Counted from the stretch's first letter, positions 8,404 to 16,600 are shown. The stretch is 64,000 nt of DNA from Vreelandella sp042466685 (GCF_042466685.1 NZ_CP170448.1:3782001-3846000), one strand, 5' to 3'. Program-made: numbers and translations. The notes: generated by a model not told the origin, from the letters alone.

Positions 8404-9714
8404 ATGCTTAAAATGATCTCAAAACCGGCGGTCAAGCTGGTGGAGCGCTATCTCCCCGACCCGTATATTTTCGTACTGCTGCTGACGTTAATTGCCTCGG
8501 TCGCCGCCATCGCTATTGAGCGCCAAACACCGCTGGCGGTGCTGCGCTTCTGGGGCGATGGGTTCTGGGGCTTATTGACGTTCTCGATGCAGATGCTGCT
8601 GGTACTGGTCACCGGTTTTATGCTGGCAAGCTCACCGCCGGTTAAACGCATTCTGCAAAAAATCGCCGGTACCGCTAAATCGCCTGGCGGCGCAATTGTC
8701 CTGGTGACGCTTGTCTCATTGGCAGCCAGCTGGATCAACTGGGGGTTTGGCCTTGTGGTCGGCGCGCTATTTGCCAAAGAGCTGGCCAGGCTGATTCGCG
8801 TTGACTACCGCCTATTAGTGGCCAGTGCTTACTCCGGCTTTGTGGTGTGGCACGGCGGCTTGGCAGGTTCGATACCGCTCACCATCGCAACCGAAGGGCA
8901 TTTCTCCGCCGACCAGATTGGCGTGATTGGCACCGGCTCTACGATTTTCGCCTTCTTCAACCTCGCCATTGTGGTCTGCCTGTTTATCGCTATCCCATTG
9001 GTAAACCGCATGATGCTGCCGGATGAAAAGGATAGCGTCTACGTTGACCCCAACGTGCTAAATGATGAGCCTGAACCGGTTGGCCGCATTACTCGCCCCG
9101 CGGAGCGCCTGGAAAACAGTCTCACCCTCGCCCTACTGGTCGGTGTACCGGGGCTGCTGTTCTTGCTTGATCACTTTCTGCTACGGGGTGGCGGCTTAAA
9201 CCTTAACGTCGTTAACTTTATGTTCCTGTTCCTGGCCATTGTGCTGCACCGCACGCCGCGTAATCTGCTCAATAGCCTGCACGAAGCGATTAAAGGTGGT
9301 GCGGGGATTGTCATCCAATTCCCATTTTACGCTGGCATCATGGCGATCATGGTGCAGTCGGGGCTCGCAGAGAGCATGTCTGAGTGGCTGGTCTCCTTTG
9401 CCACCGCCACGACACTGCCCTTCTGGTCGTTCATCAGCGCTGGGATTGTCAACCTGTTCGTGCCCTCCGGTGGCGGCCAGTGGGCGGTTCAGGCACCGGT
9501 AATGCTGCCTGCGGCTGAAGCGCTAGGTGCTGACATTTCAAGAGTCGCCATGGCCGTCGCATGGGGCGATGCCTGGACTAATCTGCTACAGCCCTTCTGG
9601 GCACTCCCGGTGCTCGCCATTGCGGGCCTAAAGGCAAAAGATATTATGGGCTTCTGCCTGATTCAGCTTTTCATCACCGGCGTTATTATTTCCGTCGGTC
9701 TGGTCTGGTTTTAA
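8404..9714 (+). CDS. atoE: Short-chain fatty acid transporter, AtoE family
   Basis: A 436-residue polytopic inner-membrane protein. Family features include the N-terminal VERYLPDPYIF, the conserved WINWGFGLVVGAL segment, WHGGLAGSIPL, and the C-terminal FVPSGGGQWAVQAPVM block, which together mark the AtoE short-chain fatty acid carriers (acetoacetate, butyrate and similar). Unlike E. coli, no atoDAB CoA-transferase or thiolase genes flank it. A GAGAG site precedes the ATG by several bases, and 163 bases of non-coding sequence separate it from dinF, so it probably has its own promoter. A strong hairpin overlaps the stop codon. Confidence 0.88.
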   Translation: MLKMISKPAVKLVERYLPDPYIFVLLLTLIASVAAIAIERQTPLAVLRFWGDGFWGLLTFSMQMLLVLVTGFMLASSPPVKRILQKIAGTAKSPGGAIVLVTLVSLAASWINWGFGLVVGALFAKELARLIRVDYRLLVASAYSGFVVWHGGLAGSIPLTIATEGHFSADQIGVIGTGSTIFAFFNLAIVVCLFIAIPLVNRMMLPDEKDSVYVDPNVLNDEPEPVGRITRPAERLENSLTLALLVGVPGLLFLLDHFLLRGGGLNLNVVNFMFLFLAIVLHRTPRNLLNSLHEAIKGGAGIVIQFPFYAGIMAIMVQSGLAESMSEWLVSFATATTLPFWSFISAGIVNLFVPSGGGQWAVQAPVMLPAAEALGADISRVAMAVAWGDAWTNLLQPFWALPVLAIAGLKAKDIMGFCLIQLFITGVIISVGLVWF

Positions 9715-9737
9715 AACTATGGTTTTAAAACCAGGCC
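9702..9737 (+). terminator. Strong hairpin spanning the atoE stop codon
   Basis: A 13-bp perfect inverted repeat (9705-9717 and 9722-9734, arm CTGGTTTTAAAAC) with a 4-base loop, extended by GG/CC pairs and one wobble on the outside. The TAA stop of atoE (9712-9714) lies within the left arm. There is no U-tract after it, so it may be an RNA-stabilising or weak terminator structure instead of a classical intrinsic terminator. Confidence 0.6.
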
Positions 9738-9783
9738 ATCACAGATGGAAATAGCAACTCTTTCAAATATCCAATGACGGATG

Positions 9784-9877
9784 CGAGGGCAGGTTGGAGC
9801 GAGGGTCTTTCGGCCAGGGATGGCGAAAGTAGCGCCCATGAAAGGGTTCACAGCGCCCTCGCGCAAACCTGCCCTCG
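9784..9877. repeat. REP/BIME-like imperfect inverted-repeat element
   Basis: A 94-bp block bounded by 22-bp inverted arms that differ at two positions (9784-9805 and 9856-9877; arm core CGAGGGCAGGTT). Inside is a smaller hairpin, CTTTCG to CGAAAG at 9807-9829. The block lies in the non-coding gap between atoE and the thioesterase gene. Nested palindromes in an intergenic site are what REP-type elements look like. Only one copy occurs in this window, so repetitiveness in the genome is inferred. Confidence 0.55.
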
Positions 9878-9930
9878 ATATCGAGATGTGCAGATCGCCA
9901 ACTGAGATACAATGACAGCAGGAGCACCGT

Positions 9931-10458
9931 ATGACAGACGCCGAAATCAGCGCCAACGCTGCCCTGCCTGGGCAGCATGAACTCTCCATGACCGTTTTGA
10001 TGACGCCCGATATGGCGAATTTCAGCGGCAAAGTGCATGGTGGCGCGATTCTTAAAAAACTCGACGAAGTCGCCTTTGCCTGCGCCAGCCGCTACTCAGG
10101 CCACTATGTGGTGACACTGTCGGTGGATCAGGTGCTGTTCAAGCAGCCGATCCACGTAGGCGAGCTGGTCACCTTTTTAGCCAGCGTCAACCATGTTGGC
10201 CGCTCGTCGATGGAGGTGGGCATTAAGGTCGTGGCTGAAGATATTCGTAATAAGTTGATCCGTCATACCAACAGTTGCTACCTCACCATGGTTGCGGTGG
10301 ACGCTGATGGTAAGCCCGCCAGCGTACCGCCGCTCAATTTGGCCACACCGCTACAGAAGCTACGTTTTGAAAAGGCGGCGCTACGCAAAAAGTTACGCAA
10401 ACAGGCGGAAAGAGAGGAACTGCTGACCCAGCAGCAGCATCAGTCCCAGGCCCACTAA
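9931..10458 (+). CDS. Acyl-CoA thioesterase (hotdog fold, YciA-like)
   Basis: A 175-residue cytoplasmic hotdog-fold enzyme that hydrolyses acyl-CoA to free acid and CoA. The active-site segment is FSGKVHGGAILKKLDEVAFA, with the Asn/Asp-type catalytic helix and the conserved HGG turn; downstream VDQVLFKQPIHVGELV and the YLTMVAVD strand complete the fold. A charged, probably coiled C-terminus (about residues 148-175) is rich in Lys, Arg and Gln. A CAGGAG ribosome site lies 6-7 bases before the ATG. It is followed by the membrane-protein gene at 10482 and could be co-transcribed. Confidence 0.88.
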   Translation: MTDAEISANAALPGQHELSMTVLMTPDMANFSGKVHGGAILKKLDEVAFACASRYSGHYVVTLSVDQVLFKQPIHVGELVTFLASVNHVGRSSMEVGIKVVAEDIRNKLIRHTNSCYLTMVAVDADGKPASVPPLNLATPLQKLRFEKAALRKKLRKQAEREELLTQQQHQSQAH

Positions 10459-10481
10459 ACGCCCCCAGAGAAGGAGTTCGT

Positions 10482-11486
10482 ATGTCCGCCAGGGAACGCT
10501 ACCCGCACCTGCCGAGAGCGGTTGAATACGCCCATATTGGTTGGGATTTTTTCATTCTGACGCTGGTAGTGATCAATCTCTCTCTGCTGCTGTTTGATTC
10601 ACTGTTTCTACTCGGCCCCATTAACCAAGGCATCGCCAATCTTGCCCCCGGTTTTCACACTTTCTATGATGACGTGATTCATAGCCGCTTCATCACCATC
10701 GACCTGGTATTTGTTAGCTTTTTTATCGCCGATGTTTTGCTCGGCTGGTCAATCGCCATTGCCGAGCGGCGCTATCATCGCTGGTTCTTTTACCCCTTCG
10801 TGCATTGGTATGACGTGCTGGGCTGTATTCCTCTGTCGGGCTTCCGCCTGCTGCGTATTTTACGCGTCGTATCGCTGCTCCACCGCCTCCACCGCCTGGG
10901 TCTTATTGATGTTACCCGCTGGGATATCTATCAGTTTTTTGCCAAGTATTACGATATTTTGCTTGAGGAACTCTCTGACCGCATTGCCCTGCGGCTACTC
11001 GGCAATGTGCAGGAGCAGATACGCGCCAGCGATTCTCTCACCGAGCGCGTCATTGAGCGCGTGATCATGCCGCGCAAAGCGCAGCTGATTCATGAGATCG
11101 CTCAGCGGCTGGAGAGCACTATCGGCAAAGCCTACCAGCACAACCGCCAATCCATTATGGCGGCGATCAGCGAGTTGGTGAGTCGCACGTTACGTGAAAG
11201 CCCCGAAATTCAGCGCCTGAACCGGCTACCCATGGGGCAGCAGGCCACCAGTGCGATGGAAGCCTCGCTCAGCGGTGTTGCTCAGCGGCTAGTCGATGAA
11301 CTGCTGCTAGGCATTCATTCAGATGAGTTTAGACAACTGGTAGAGCACACCGCCGACAGCGGCTTCGACACTTGGCTGACGGTTGACGAAGGCAGCAATC
11401 GGGTCACCGAACAGGTGCTTTACGACATCCTCGAAATGCTCAAAGACCAAGTGCGCCACCAGGGCTGGAAAGATCGCTACGAATAA
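10482..11486 (+). CDS. Voltage-sensor-like membrane protein without a recognisable pore
   Basis: A 334-residue protein I cannot assign to a characterised family. The first 140 residues hold about four hydrophobic segments; the fourth reads FRLLRILRVVSLLHRLHR, with arginines every third residue exactly like the S4 helix of voltage-gated channels, preceded by WYDVLGCIPL, which resembles the S3 region. No selectivity filter or S5-S6 pore follows: from about residue 150 the protein is soluble, helical and charged. So it resembles a voltage-sensor domain joined to a cytoplasmic helical domain. It may be a sensor, a proton channel or simply a membrane scaffold. The AAGGAG site 7 bases before the ATG supports the start. 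Confidence 0.6.
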   Translation: MSARERYPHLPRAVEYAHIGWDFFILTLVVINLSLLLFDSLFLLGPINQGIANLAPGFHTFYDDVIHSRFITIDLVFVSFFIADVLLGWSIAIAERRYHRWFFYPFVHWYDVLGCIPLSGFRLLRILRVVSLLHRLHRLGLIDVTRWDIYQFFAKYYDILLEELSDRIALRLLGNVQEQIRASDSLTERVIERVIMPRKAQLIHEIAQRLESTIGKAYQHNRQSIMAAISELVSRTLRESPEIQRLNRLPMGQQATSAMEASLSGVAQRLVDELLLGIHSDEFRQLVEHTADSGFDTWLTVDEGSNRVTEQVLYDILEMLKDQVRHQGWKDRYE

Positions 11487-11487
11487 T

Positions 11488-12882
11488 TCACAAGGTGGCA
11501 GGGGCTAATGGACGCTCGGTTAGGCAGGCGGCAATGATACTCAACGCTTGAACGAGTTCGCTGCGATCCGCCGCGGCTCCAATACAGAGGCGAATGGCTT
11601 GGGGCGCTGGCGTGCTGCCCACACAAAAGGGCTCTGCACTGCTTACCTTAACGCCCCGCTGCAGTAGCCGGTCACACAGCTCTCCGGCCCGGCTCCCCTC
11701 TGGCAGCGTCAACCAGACATTACTGCTGTGGGATCGCCCGCTTAAGGTAAACCCTCGCAGCCATTCGGCAGCCAGCCGTTGACGCTCCGCCAGCTCCTGG
11801 GTCTGCCAGGTAAGTAGCTTCTCAGCCGCAGCCTGGTTAACCCAGTGACAGACTACATCGACCATTAGCGGCGGCACCATCCAACTCTGGGCGCGTAGGC
11901 CTGTCGCTAACCGCTCGTGTAAGCTTTGAGGCGCGCGCAGCACGCCTATCCGCAGCCCGCCCGCGAGTACTTTAGCGGTACTAAACACAAACAGCGTGCG
12001 TTCCGGCGCAAGTTTATAAAGAGGCGTACCACGCTGCTCAGCGGGCAGATACTGCACGCCATCTTCAATCAGCCAGATATCGTAGCGCCTGGCCAGCATT
12101 ACCAGTCGTTCACGCCGCGATTCGCTCAAGCATGCACCAGTGGGGTTGTTCTGTTCCGGCGTTAGATAAATCGCTCTCGGCGGCTGCCGGGCACACTGCG
12201 CCTCAAGCAGATCCATGCGCATCCCTTCACTGTCTTGACCAATCCCCACCAACTTTAGGTGGCCCTGCTGCGCTGCGCTGATGGCGCCGGGATAGGTCAG
12301 AGCATCAGCCACCAGCAGCTCGCCCGGCCGAAGCAGGGTGCTGAGCGCCAGGCTGATGCCGTGCTGCCCCCCCTGGGTGATGAGCAGTTCATCGGCGATA
12401 AGCGGCATCCCCAACGTATTTAACCAGCGAGCGAGTACTTCACGGTGCTCATGACGCCCCTGAGCCTGTTGGTAGGTAACACCACGCGCTAATGCGGCCC
12501 CGGATTGGCTTAAAGCAAGCAGCGCTTCGCTCAACAGCGACTGCCGCAACGGATGGGGGGGTGGCAGGCTAAGGCTTAAATCGATCACACCGTCCGTTTC
12601 GTCAGCGGGGAAGGTCAGGCTAACAGCACTGTTTTGGGTTTGGCTCTTCACATAAGTGCCGCTACCCACCCGTGCCGACACCCAGCCACTGCGTTCAGCC
12701 TCAGCGTAGCCCCGGGTCACCGTACCAATGGTCACGCCCAATGCATCCGCCAAGCGGCGCTGGGGCGGCAATCGCTCCCCAGGCCGTAGCTCTCCGGCCT
12801 GAATAGCGGCTTCAATGGCGCTGGCAATAGCGCGATAGCGTGAGCCAGAAAACTCAGCTAGCGAAGGCACCCACATTGTCAT
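11488..12882 (-). CDS. MocR/PdxR-type GntR-family regulator with aminotransferase-like domain
   Basis: A 464-residue transcription factor. Residues about 10-75 form a GntR winged helix-turn-helix (RYRAIASAIEAAI, then PPQRRLADALGVTIGTVTRGY), and the remainder is a fold-type I aminotransferase-like domain with the PLP-binding lysine in FSTAKVLAGGLR (Lys304). MocR proteins usually sense an amine or amino-acid ligand via PLP and control a neighbouring gene. Here the divergent neighbour is a LysE-type exporter, so export of an amino acid or amine is the likely output. The spacer holds a perfect palindrome that could be its operator. Its stop lies one base after the plus-strand gene at 10482-11486 ends, so those two converge. 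Confidence 0.9.
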   Translation of the reverse strand: MTMWVPSLAEFSGSRYRAIASAIEAAIQAGELRPGERLPPQRRLADALGVTIGTVTRGYAEAERSGWVSARVGSGTYVKSQTQNSAVSLTFPADETDGVIDLSLSLPPPHPLRQSLLSEALLALSQSGAALARGVTYQQAQGRHEHREVLARWLNTLGMPLIADELLITQGGQHGISLALSTLLRPGELLVADALTYPGAISAAQQGHLKLVGIGQDSEGMRMDLLEAQCARQPPRAIYLTPEQNNPTGACLSESRRERLVMLARRYDIWLIEDGVQYLPAEQRGTPLYKLAPERTLFVFSTAKVLAGGLRIGVLRAPQSLHERLATGLRAQSWMVPPLMVDVVCHWVNQAAAEKLLTWQTQELAERQRLAAEWLRGFTLSGRSHSSNVWLTLPEGSRAGELCDRLLQRGVKVSSAEPFCVGSTPAPQAIRLCIGAAADRSELVQALSIIAACLTERPLAPATL

Positions 12883-12961
12883 GGTGACAATAAAACCTTT
12901 GACGTCAATTTAAACCCCATTATGCTAACAATAGCTCCTCAAAAGCAACTCTCTACCCATG

Positions 12962-12977
12962 ATTGTATGGATACAAT
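12962..12977. promoter_or_regulatory. Candidate MocR operator (7-2-7 palindrome)
   Basis: The sequence ATTGTATGGATACAAT is a perfect inverted repeat of 7 bases around a 2-base centre. It lies 3 bases before the lysE-type ATG at 12981, between that gene and the divergent mocR gene. Position and symmetry fit binding by a dimeric GntR/MocR regulator that would block initiation of the exporter message. Function is inferred. Confidence 0.55.
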
Positions 12978-12980
12978 AAA

Positions 12981-13586
12981 ATGAACAGCGAATGGTTAAT
13001 CCTCGGCCCGGCTGCACTCTATATGATGTCGATGACCCTTACGCCGGGCCCGAACAACGTCATGCTCACCGCTTCTGGCGCCAACTTCGGCTTTAAGCGC
13101 ACACTGCCGCACATGTGGGGAATTTTAGGTGGCTGCTTTTTGCTGTTTGCGGGGATAGCGCTGGGGCTGGGAGTGCTGTTTGAACGCTACCCGGCGATTC
13201 AAACTGCACTGCGCTGGGTCGGCAGCGCCTACTTGCTCTATTTGGCATGGAAAATCGCCAGCGCCCCGCCACCCAATCTTAAGGCGCAGGCCCATAGTGT
13301 CCCCTTCACCTTTTGGCAGGCGGCGGCATTTCAGTTCGCCAATCCAAAAGCGTGGGTAATGGGGCTAGCGTTGATGGCAGGTTTTCTACCCGAAAGCGGC
13401 CAACCGGTATTTAATGCGCTGCTACTGGCAGGCTTTGCAGAAGTGGTAGCCCTGCCCTGCATTGCCTTATGGGCAGCCTTTGGCACGGCCATTGGGCAGT
13501 GGATCAAAAGCGACGGCGCATGGCGGGCGTTCAATATTACTATGGGCGTGTTGACCGCCGCCTGCGTCGTGCTGATTTTGGGGTAG
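12981..13586 (+). CDS. LysE/RhtB family amino-acid exporter
   Basis: A 201-residue inner-membrane protein with about six hydrophobic segments. The N-terminal signature MTLTPGPNNVMLTASGANFGF, including the conserved PGPN, defines the LysE/RhtB family of efflux proteins for amino acids and homoserine lactones. The FANPKAWVMGLALMAGF segment is the second conserved block. I start at ATG 12981; a TTG at 12963 in the same frame would place the palindrome inside the coding sequence. Divergent orientation from the MocR regulator suggests direct control by it. Confidence 0.9.
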   Translation: MNSEWLILGPAALYMMSMTLTPGPNNVMLTASGANFGFKRTLPHMWGILGGCFLLFAGIALGLGVLFERYPAIQTALRWVGSAYLLYLAWKIASAPPPNLKAQAHSVPFTFWQAAAFQFANPKAWVMGLALMAGFLPESGQPVFNALLLAGFAEVVALPCIALWAAFGTAIGQWIKSDGAWRAFNITMGVLTAACVVLILG

Positions 13587-13609
13587 CAAAACGTCAACAG
13601 GCCCTAGCC

Positions 13610-13981
13610 CTAGCCGCAGCGCAGATCTTCAACCATATCCTGATCGTCAAGATGCACATTCAAACGATCCGGGCGGTGATCCATGGTGGCCATATCACCA
13701 GGGCGAAGTACGCGCACTTGTCGCGCGCCGCTGTCGCTTTGTAACTGCGCAACGTGCGCCTCATCGAAGGGCTCACCAATAGCCGACTGGATAGCGTCTA
13801 GATCACAGGTGGCGGCTTGCTCATCACTAGCGCCATTAGACCCCACCGTTGGCGGCGGTGGCGCTGCGTCTACGTCATCGTTGGCAGGGGAAATTGGCAT
13901 TTGCGAGTTAACACAGGCTGTTAACAACAGCGCACAGGCGCCAACAGCGGCAAACTTAACCAAAGACGTACAGGGTTTCAT
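13610..13981 (-). CDS. Lipoprotein with peptidase-inhibitor I78-like domain
   Basis: A 123-residue predicted lipoprotein. The lipobox LTAC places the lipidated cysteine at residue 23, followed by a Pro/Asp/Ala-rich linker and a C-terminal domain. Within it, a PGD, a T-x-D-x-R and DRLNVHLDD followed by the final CG match the I78 family of small serine-protease inhibitors, which form the pattern R-x-[IL]-x-P-G-x-x-x-T-x-D-[FH]-R-x-D-R-L-N. It would act in the periplasm or on the outer membrane. The ATG at 13981 has a GGAG site 8 bases upstream; the frame extends further upstream without a better start. Confidence 0.85.
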   Translation of the reverse strand: MKPCTSLVKFAAVGACALLLTACVNSQMPISPANDDVDAAPPPPTVGSNGASDEQAATCDLDAIQSAIGEPFDEAHVAQLQSDSGARQVRVLRPGDMATMDHRPDRLNVHLDDQDMVEDLRCG

Positions 13982-14086
13982 CCATGAATCTCCAAAAAAG
14001 TAGATTATATAGGGATAGGCCATAAAACCCCACGGGCCAGGCGTTGTTAGCCTAGCCCGTGGGATACTACCATCTTTCATGCAACC

Positions 14087-14218
14087 TTAACTTGCTGCAT
14101 CCTGGACAGCTTGACCGCCCTCTTCAACATCCTGGCCAGCGCCAGCAATAGTATTGCAGCCCGTTAGAACACCCGCCGTCATCAGCAGCATAAAGCTCAT
14201 GGCCAATAATTTTTTCAT
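14087..14218 (-). CDS. ecnB: Entericidin-like small lipoprotein
   Basis: A 43-residue peptide beginning MKKLLAMSF, with a hydrophobic signal and lipobox LTGC (Cys21), then NTIAGAGQDVEEGGQAVQ and a terminal AAS. This is the entericidin pattern (C-N-T-x-x-G-x-G-x-D followed by an amphipathic helix). Entericidins are paired toxin/antidote membrane lipoproteins in enterobacteria, but single copies like this are common in other proteobacteria and their role is unclear. A strong AAGGAG site lies 8 bases before the ATG. It is located 105 bases upstream of the I78 lipoprotein on the same strand. Confidence 0.88.
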   Translation of the reverse strand: MKKLLAMSFMLLMTAGVLTGCNTIAGAGQDVEEGGQAVQDAAS

Positions 14219-14391
14219 TTTCCGTTCTCCTTAACGATCATTCATCATCGGGAAACTCCACTGGCAACGTAATTTGCCACTTGGGAGTTTTTTCAGGGTA
14301 ACAGCGTTTTGGCAATTGCGCTCACTTTCCCTACTTCACTTCGCGGCGACTATACTAGCCATTACCAAAACTACTGCCTGGAGCCTAACAT

Positions 14392-14811
14392 TTGATCAAT
14401 TTCGAGCTAGATGAACGTCTTGCCGCCGACACCTTCCCCATCGCAGACTTGCCGCTAAGCCGCGCGCTGCTAATGAATGACGCGCGCTACCCTTGGGTGA
14501 TACTGGTGCCGCGCCACGCTTCTATTAGCGAAGTATTCGAGCTTTCTGCCGACGACCAGCAGCAGCTTTGGCGTGAAACTACTCAGCTAGGCGACGCAAT
14601 GAAAACAGCCCTGGGGGGAGATAAAGTCAATATTGCGTCGCTAGGCAATGTGGTTAGCCAGTTGCATGTCCATGTGGTGCTTAGGCGCCACGGCGATGCC
14701 ACCTGGCCTGCCCCGGTATGGGGCAATGGATCACCCACCCCCTACGATCTGGATAGCCAGGCGCAGTTACGGGATCAACTGCTGGCACTTATCCATGGCC
14801 TCGATGTATAG
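14392..14811 (+). CDS. HIT family protein (histidine-triad hydrolase)
   Basis: A 139-residue HIT-fold protein; these hydrolyse or transfer nucleotidyl groups from substrates such as diadenosine polyphosphates. The triad is seen as QLHVHVVLR near residue 85 (H-x-H-x-[hydrophobic]), preceded by the N-terminal LMNDARYPWVILVPR strand typical of the family. The start is TTG at 14392, 9 bases after a TGGAG site. The third histidine of the canonical H-x-H-x-H motif is absent (HVHVVLRR), as in several proteobacterial HIT proteins, so the precise substrate class is uncertain. Confidence 0.85.
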   Translation: MINFELDERLAADTFPIADLPLSRALLMNDARYPWVILVPRHASISEVFELSADDQQQLWRETTQLGDAMKTALGGDKVNIASLGNVVSQLHVHVVLRRHGDATWPAPVWGNGSPTPYDLDSQAQLRDQLLALIHGLDV

Positions 14812-14818
14812 CCTACTG

Positions 14819-15850
14819 CTACCCCGTTAATGGGTGACCTTGCCGAGCAGGCGGCTCGTTGAGCAGGGGCCCACTGGCAGGCTGGGTAACACCCGCAATG
14901 CTAAGGGAGGTGCCCAACGCCACGATCAACGCACCGCCGGCTAAGGCTACCCAGCCGGTGGCTTTTTGCACGCTACGCTGGCTGTGCTGCTGCTTGGATA
15001 AGCGTCGCTGCGCCCAACCGCGGGCAAAAATGCTCGCCAACGCAAGCGCGGAGACCGTTATCCCAGTGCCAATCGACATGGCCACGACCGAGGCCACGCC
15101 CACCTCAAACTGCCCCAGCAAGCTGGCCGCGCCGACCATCAGCACGGCACCGCTACAGGGGCGCATACCAATAGCGCCGACCGTCATCACCGCTGTCCGC
15201 CAATCCAACGCCTGCTGTGGTTCAATATGGTGCGCACCACCGCAGCAGTGACTGTGATCAAGGTCGTGGCTGTGTGCGTGGTTTTGATGCTGTTCCTCGC
15301 CTGGGCCGTGGGAGTGGATAATTCGCTCTGGCTGGTAGGCTCGCCGCAGTTGCTTTACGGCTCGCCAACATAGCCACGCCCCCAAGGCCGCCACCAGCAA
15401 AAAACTGGCCTGCTCCACCCAGACAACGCTACCCATGGCTTGCCGAGTCACCCAGCCCAAGCCATACACCAACACCACGACTAGCACGACGGCGGTCACC
15501 CCTTGCAATAAGGAGGCGGCAAACGACAGCCCCAGGGCACGTTTGACCGCACCGCCATGGGTGGCTAGGTAAGTCGCCAATACGGCTTTGCCGTGCCCCG
15601 GCCCGGCGGCATGAAAAATACCGTAAGCGAAGCTAAGGCCCAGTAGGCTCACCCATGTCATCAGGGTAGGGGTACGCGACAATTCGGTAATTGCCAGCGT
15701 TAGCGAACGGTGTAGATCGCGCTGCCACCCGAGTAGCTGATAGCTCACGCTCTGAAATCCGCCTTGCCAAGCGATGATAAGCACGACTGCGACGAATAGC
15801 AGACCCAGCATTAACCCTAGGTGTCGTTTAAAGGGCCGTGTTAATGACAT
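14819..15850 (-). CDS. zevB: NicO-type metal permease, ZevB-like zinc transporter
   Basis: A 343-residue polytopic protein with the NicO/RcnA motif HAAGPGHGKAVLATYLATHG and a second conserved block around MRPCSGAVLM. A cytoplasmic or periplasmic loop in the middle is extremely His-rich (HSHGPGEEQHQNHAHSHDLD and beyond), as expected for a metal-binding region. Pairing with an upstream DUF1007 protein is the arrangement of Haemophilus ZevAB, a zinc uptake system. NicO homologues can instead move nickel or cobalt, so zinc is inferred from the pairing. A GGAG site lies about 8 bases before the ATG and a Zur-like palindrome is 22 bases upstream. Confidence 0.82.
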   Translation of the reverse strand: MSLTRPFKRHLGLMLGLLFVAVVLIIAWQGGFQSVSYQLLGWQRDLHRSLTLAITELSRTPTLMTWVSLLGLSFAYGIFHAAGPGHGKAVLATYLATHGGAVKRALGLSFAASLLQGVTAVVLVVVLVYGLGWVTRQAMGSVVWVEQASFLLVAALGAWLCWRAVKQLRRAYQPERIIHSHGPGEEQHQNHAHSHDLDHSHCCGGAHHIEPQQALDWRTAVMTVGAIGMRPCSGAVLMVGAASLLGQFEVGVASVVAMSIGTGITVSALALASIFARGWAQRRLSKQQHSQRSVQKATGWVALAGGALIVALGTSLSIAGVTQPASGPLLNEPPARQGHPLTG

Positions 15851-15871
15851 CTTACCGCTCCACCGAAAAAT

Positions 15872-15886
15872 TGTTACAAAGTAACA
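15872..15886. promoter_or_regulatory. Candidate Zur-type operator upstream of zevB
   Basis: TGTTACAAAGTAACA is a perfect 6-3-6 palindrome within the 90-base gap between zevA and zevB. Compared with the known gammaproteobacterial Zur core TGTTATA-n-TATAACA it agrees at 11 of 14 defined positions. It would repress zevB when zinc is plentiful. Binding is inferred. Confidence 0.45.
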
Positions 15887-15940
15887 TAAACATAGTTATA
15901 GTCGATAGGTTGAGCATGACCAGCACACTTTAAATAACGC

Positions 15941-16600
15941 CTAGCGGCAATCAACTTGGCCAGTTTCAGCAAAATAGCGTCCCAAGCCTGGCTCACCGCT
16001 CTCATCCTTATCGAGCAGCGCCGCTTGCATCACCATTTCAGGGTCTGGATCAGCAGGCAGGATAGACAACTCGCAGGCAGGCTCACCGTGGAGTATCAGC
16101 GCATCATCCTGGGGTTGGCCGCCCTCCTCCTCGTGTACCACCTCGATATAGTAAGTGGGGTCAAACACTTGATAGCTAAGCAGAGCGTCTGTCAGCGGCT
16201 GAGGACTCTCCAGCGGCAGGATAAACATAAAGGTTAGCCGTCCATCACGCTCCATGGCGGTATATTCGCTAACGTCACCCAGCGCCTGGGGCTCGCCGTT
16301 GATTTTCACTTCGGTTAAATAGTGCTGCGCGGCGAGATTATCGCGAATCTCTCTGCCAAGCTGATCCAGGCCCTCTTCCAAACTGGCGTTTTCCACCTGT
16401 TGCAGCTCTTCAAAAACGACCAGACTGTAGAAAGGATCCATCCTCCAGGTTTGATGCAGGCCACTGACCATGCCTTGATCATCAGTGATGACCCGAACAC
16501 TTAAATCGATCCAGCCATGAGGATGGGCACGGGCATCGGAGCTAACCACAAAACTGCTCATGGCCAAGCAAACGGCAACGGCGCTCCCAGCCCACTTCAT
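15941..16600 (-). CDS. zevA: DUF1007 periplasmic protein, ZevA-like
   Basis: A 219-residue exported protein. A signal peptide of about 25 residues ends at AHPHGWIDLSV, the His-containing start of every DUF1007 protein, followed by an acidic C-terminal half. In Haemophilus, ZevA works with ZevB in zinc acquisition, most likely as a periplasmic metal-binding partner. Its ATG overlaps the end of the upstream lipoprotein gene by four bases. The 90-base gap to zevB contains a palindromic candidate operator. Confidence 0.85.
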   Translation of the reverse strand: MKWAGSAVAVCLAMSSFVVSSDARAHPHGWIDLSVRVITDDQGMVSGLHQTWRMDPFYSLVVFEELQQVENASLEEGLDQLGREIRDNLAAQHYLTEVKINGEPQALGDVSEYTAMERDGRLTFMFILPLESPQPLTDALLSYQVFDPTYYIEVVHEEEGGQPQDDALILHGEPACELSILPADPDPEMVMQAALLDKDESGEPGLGRYFAETGQVDCR

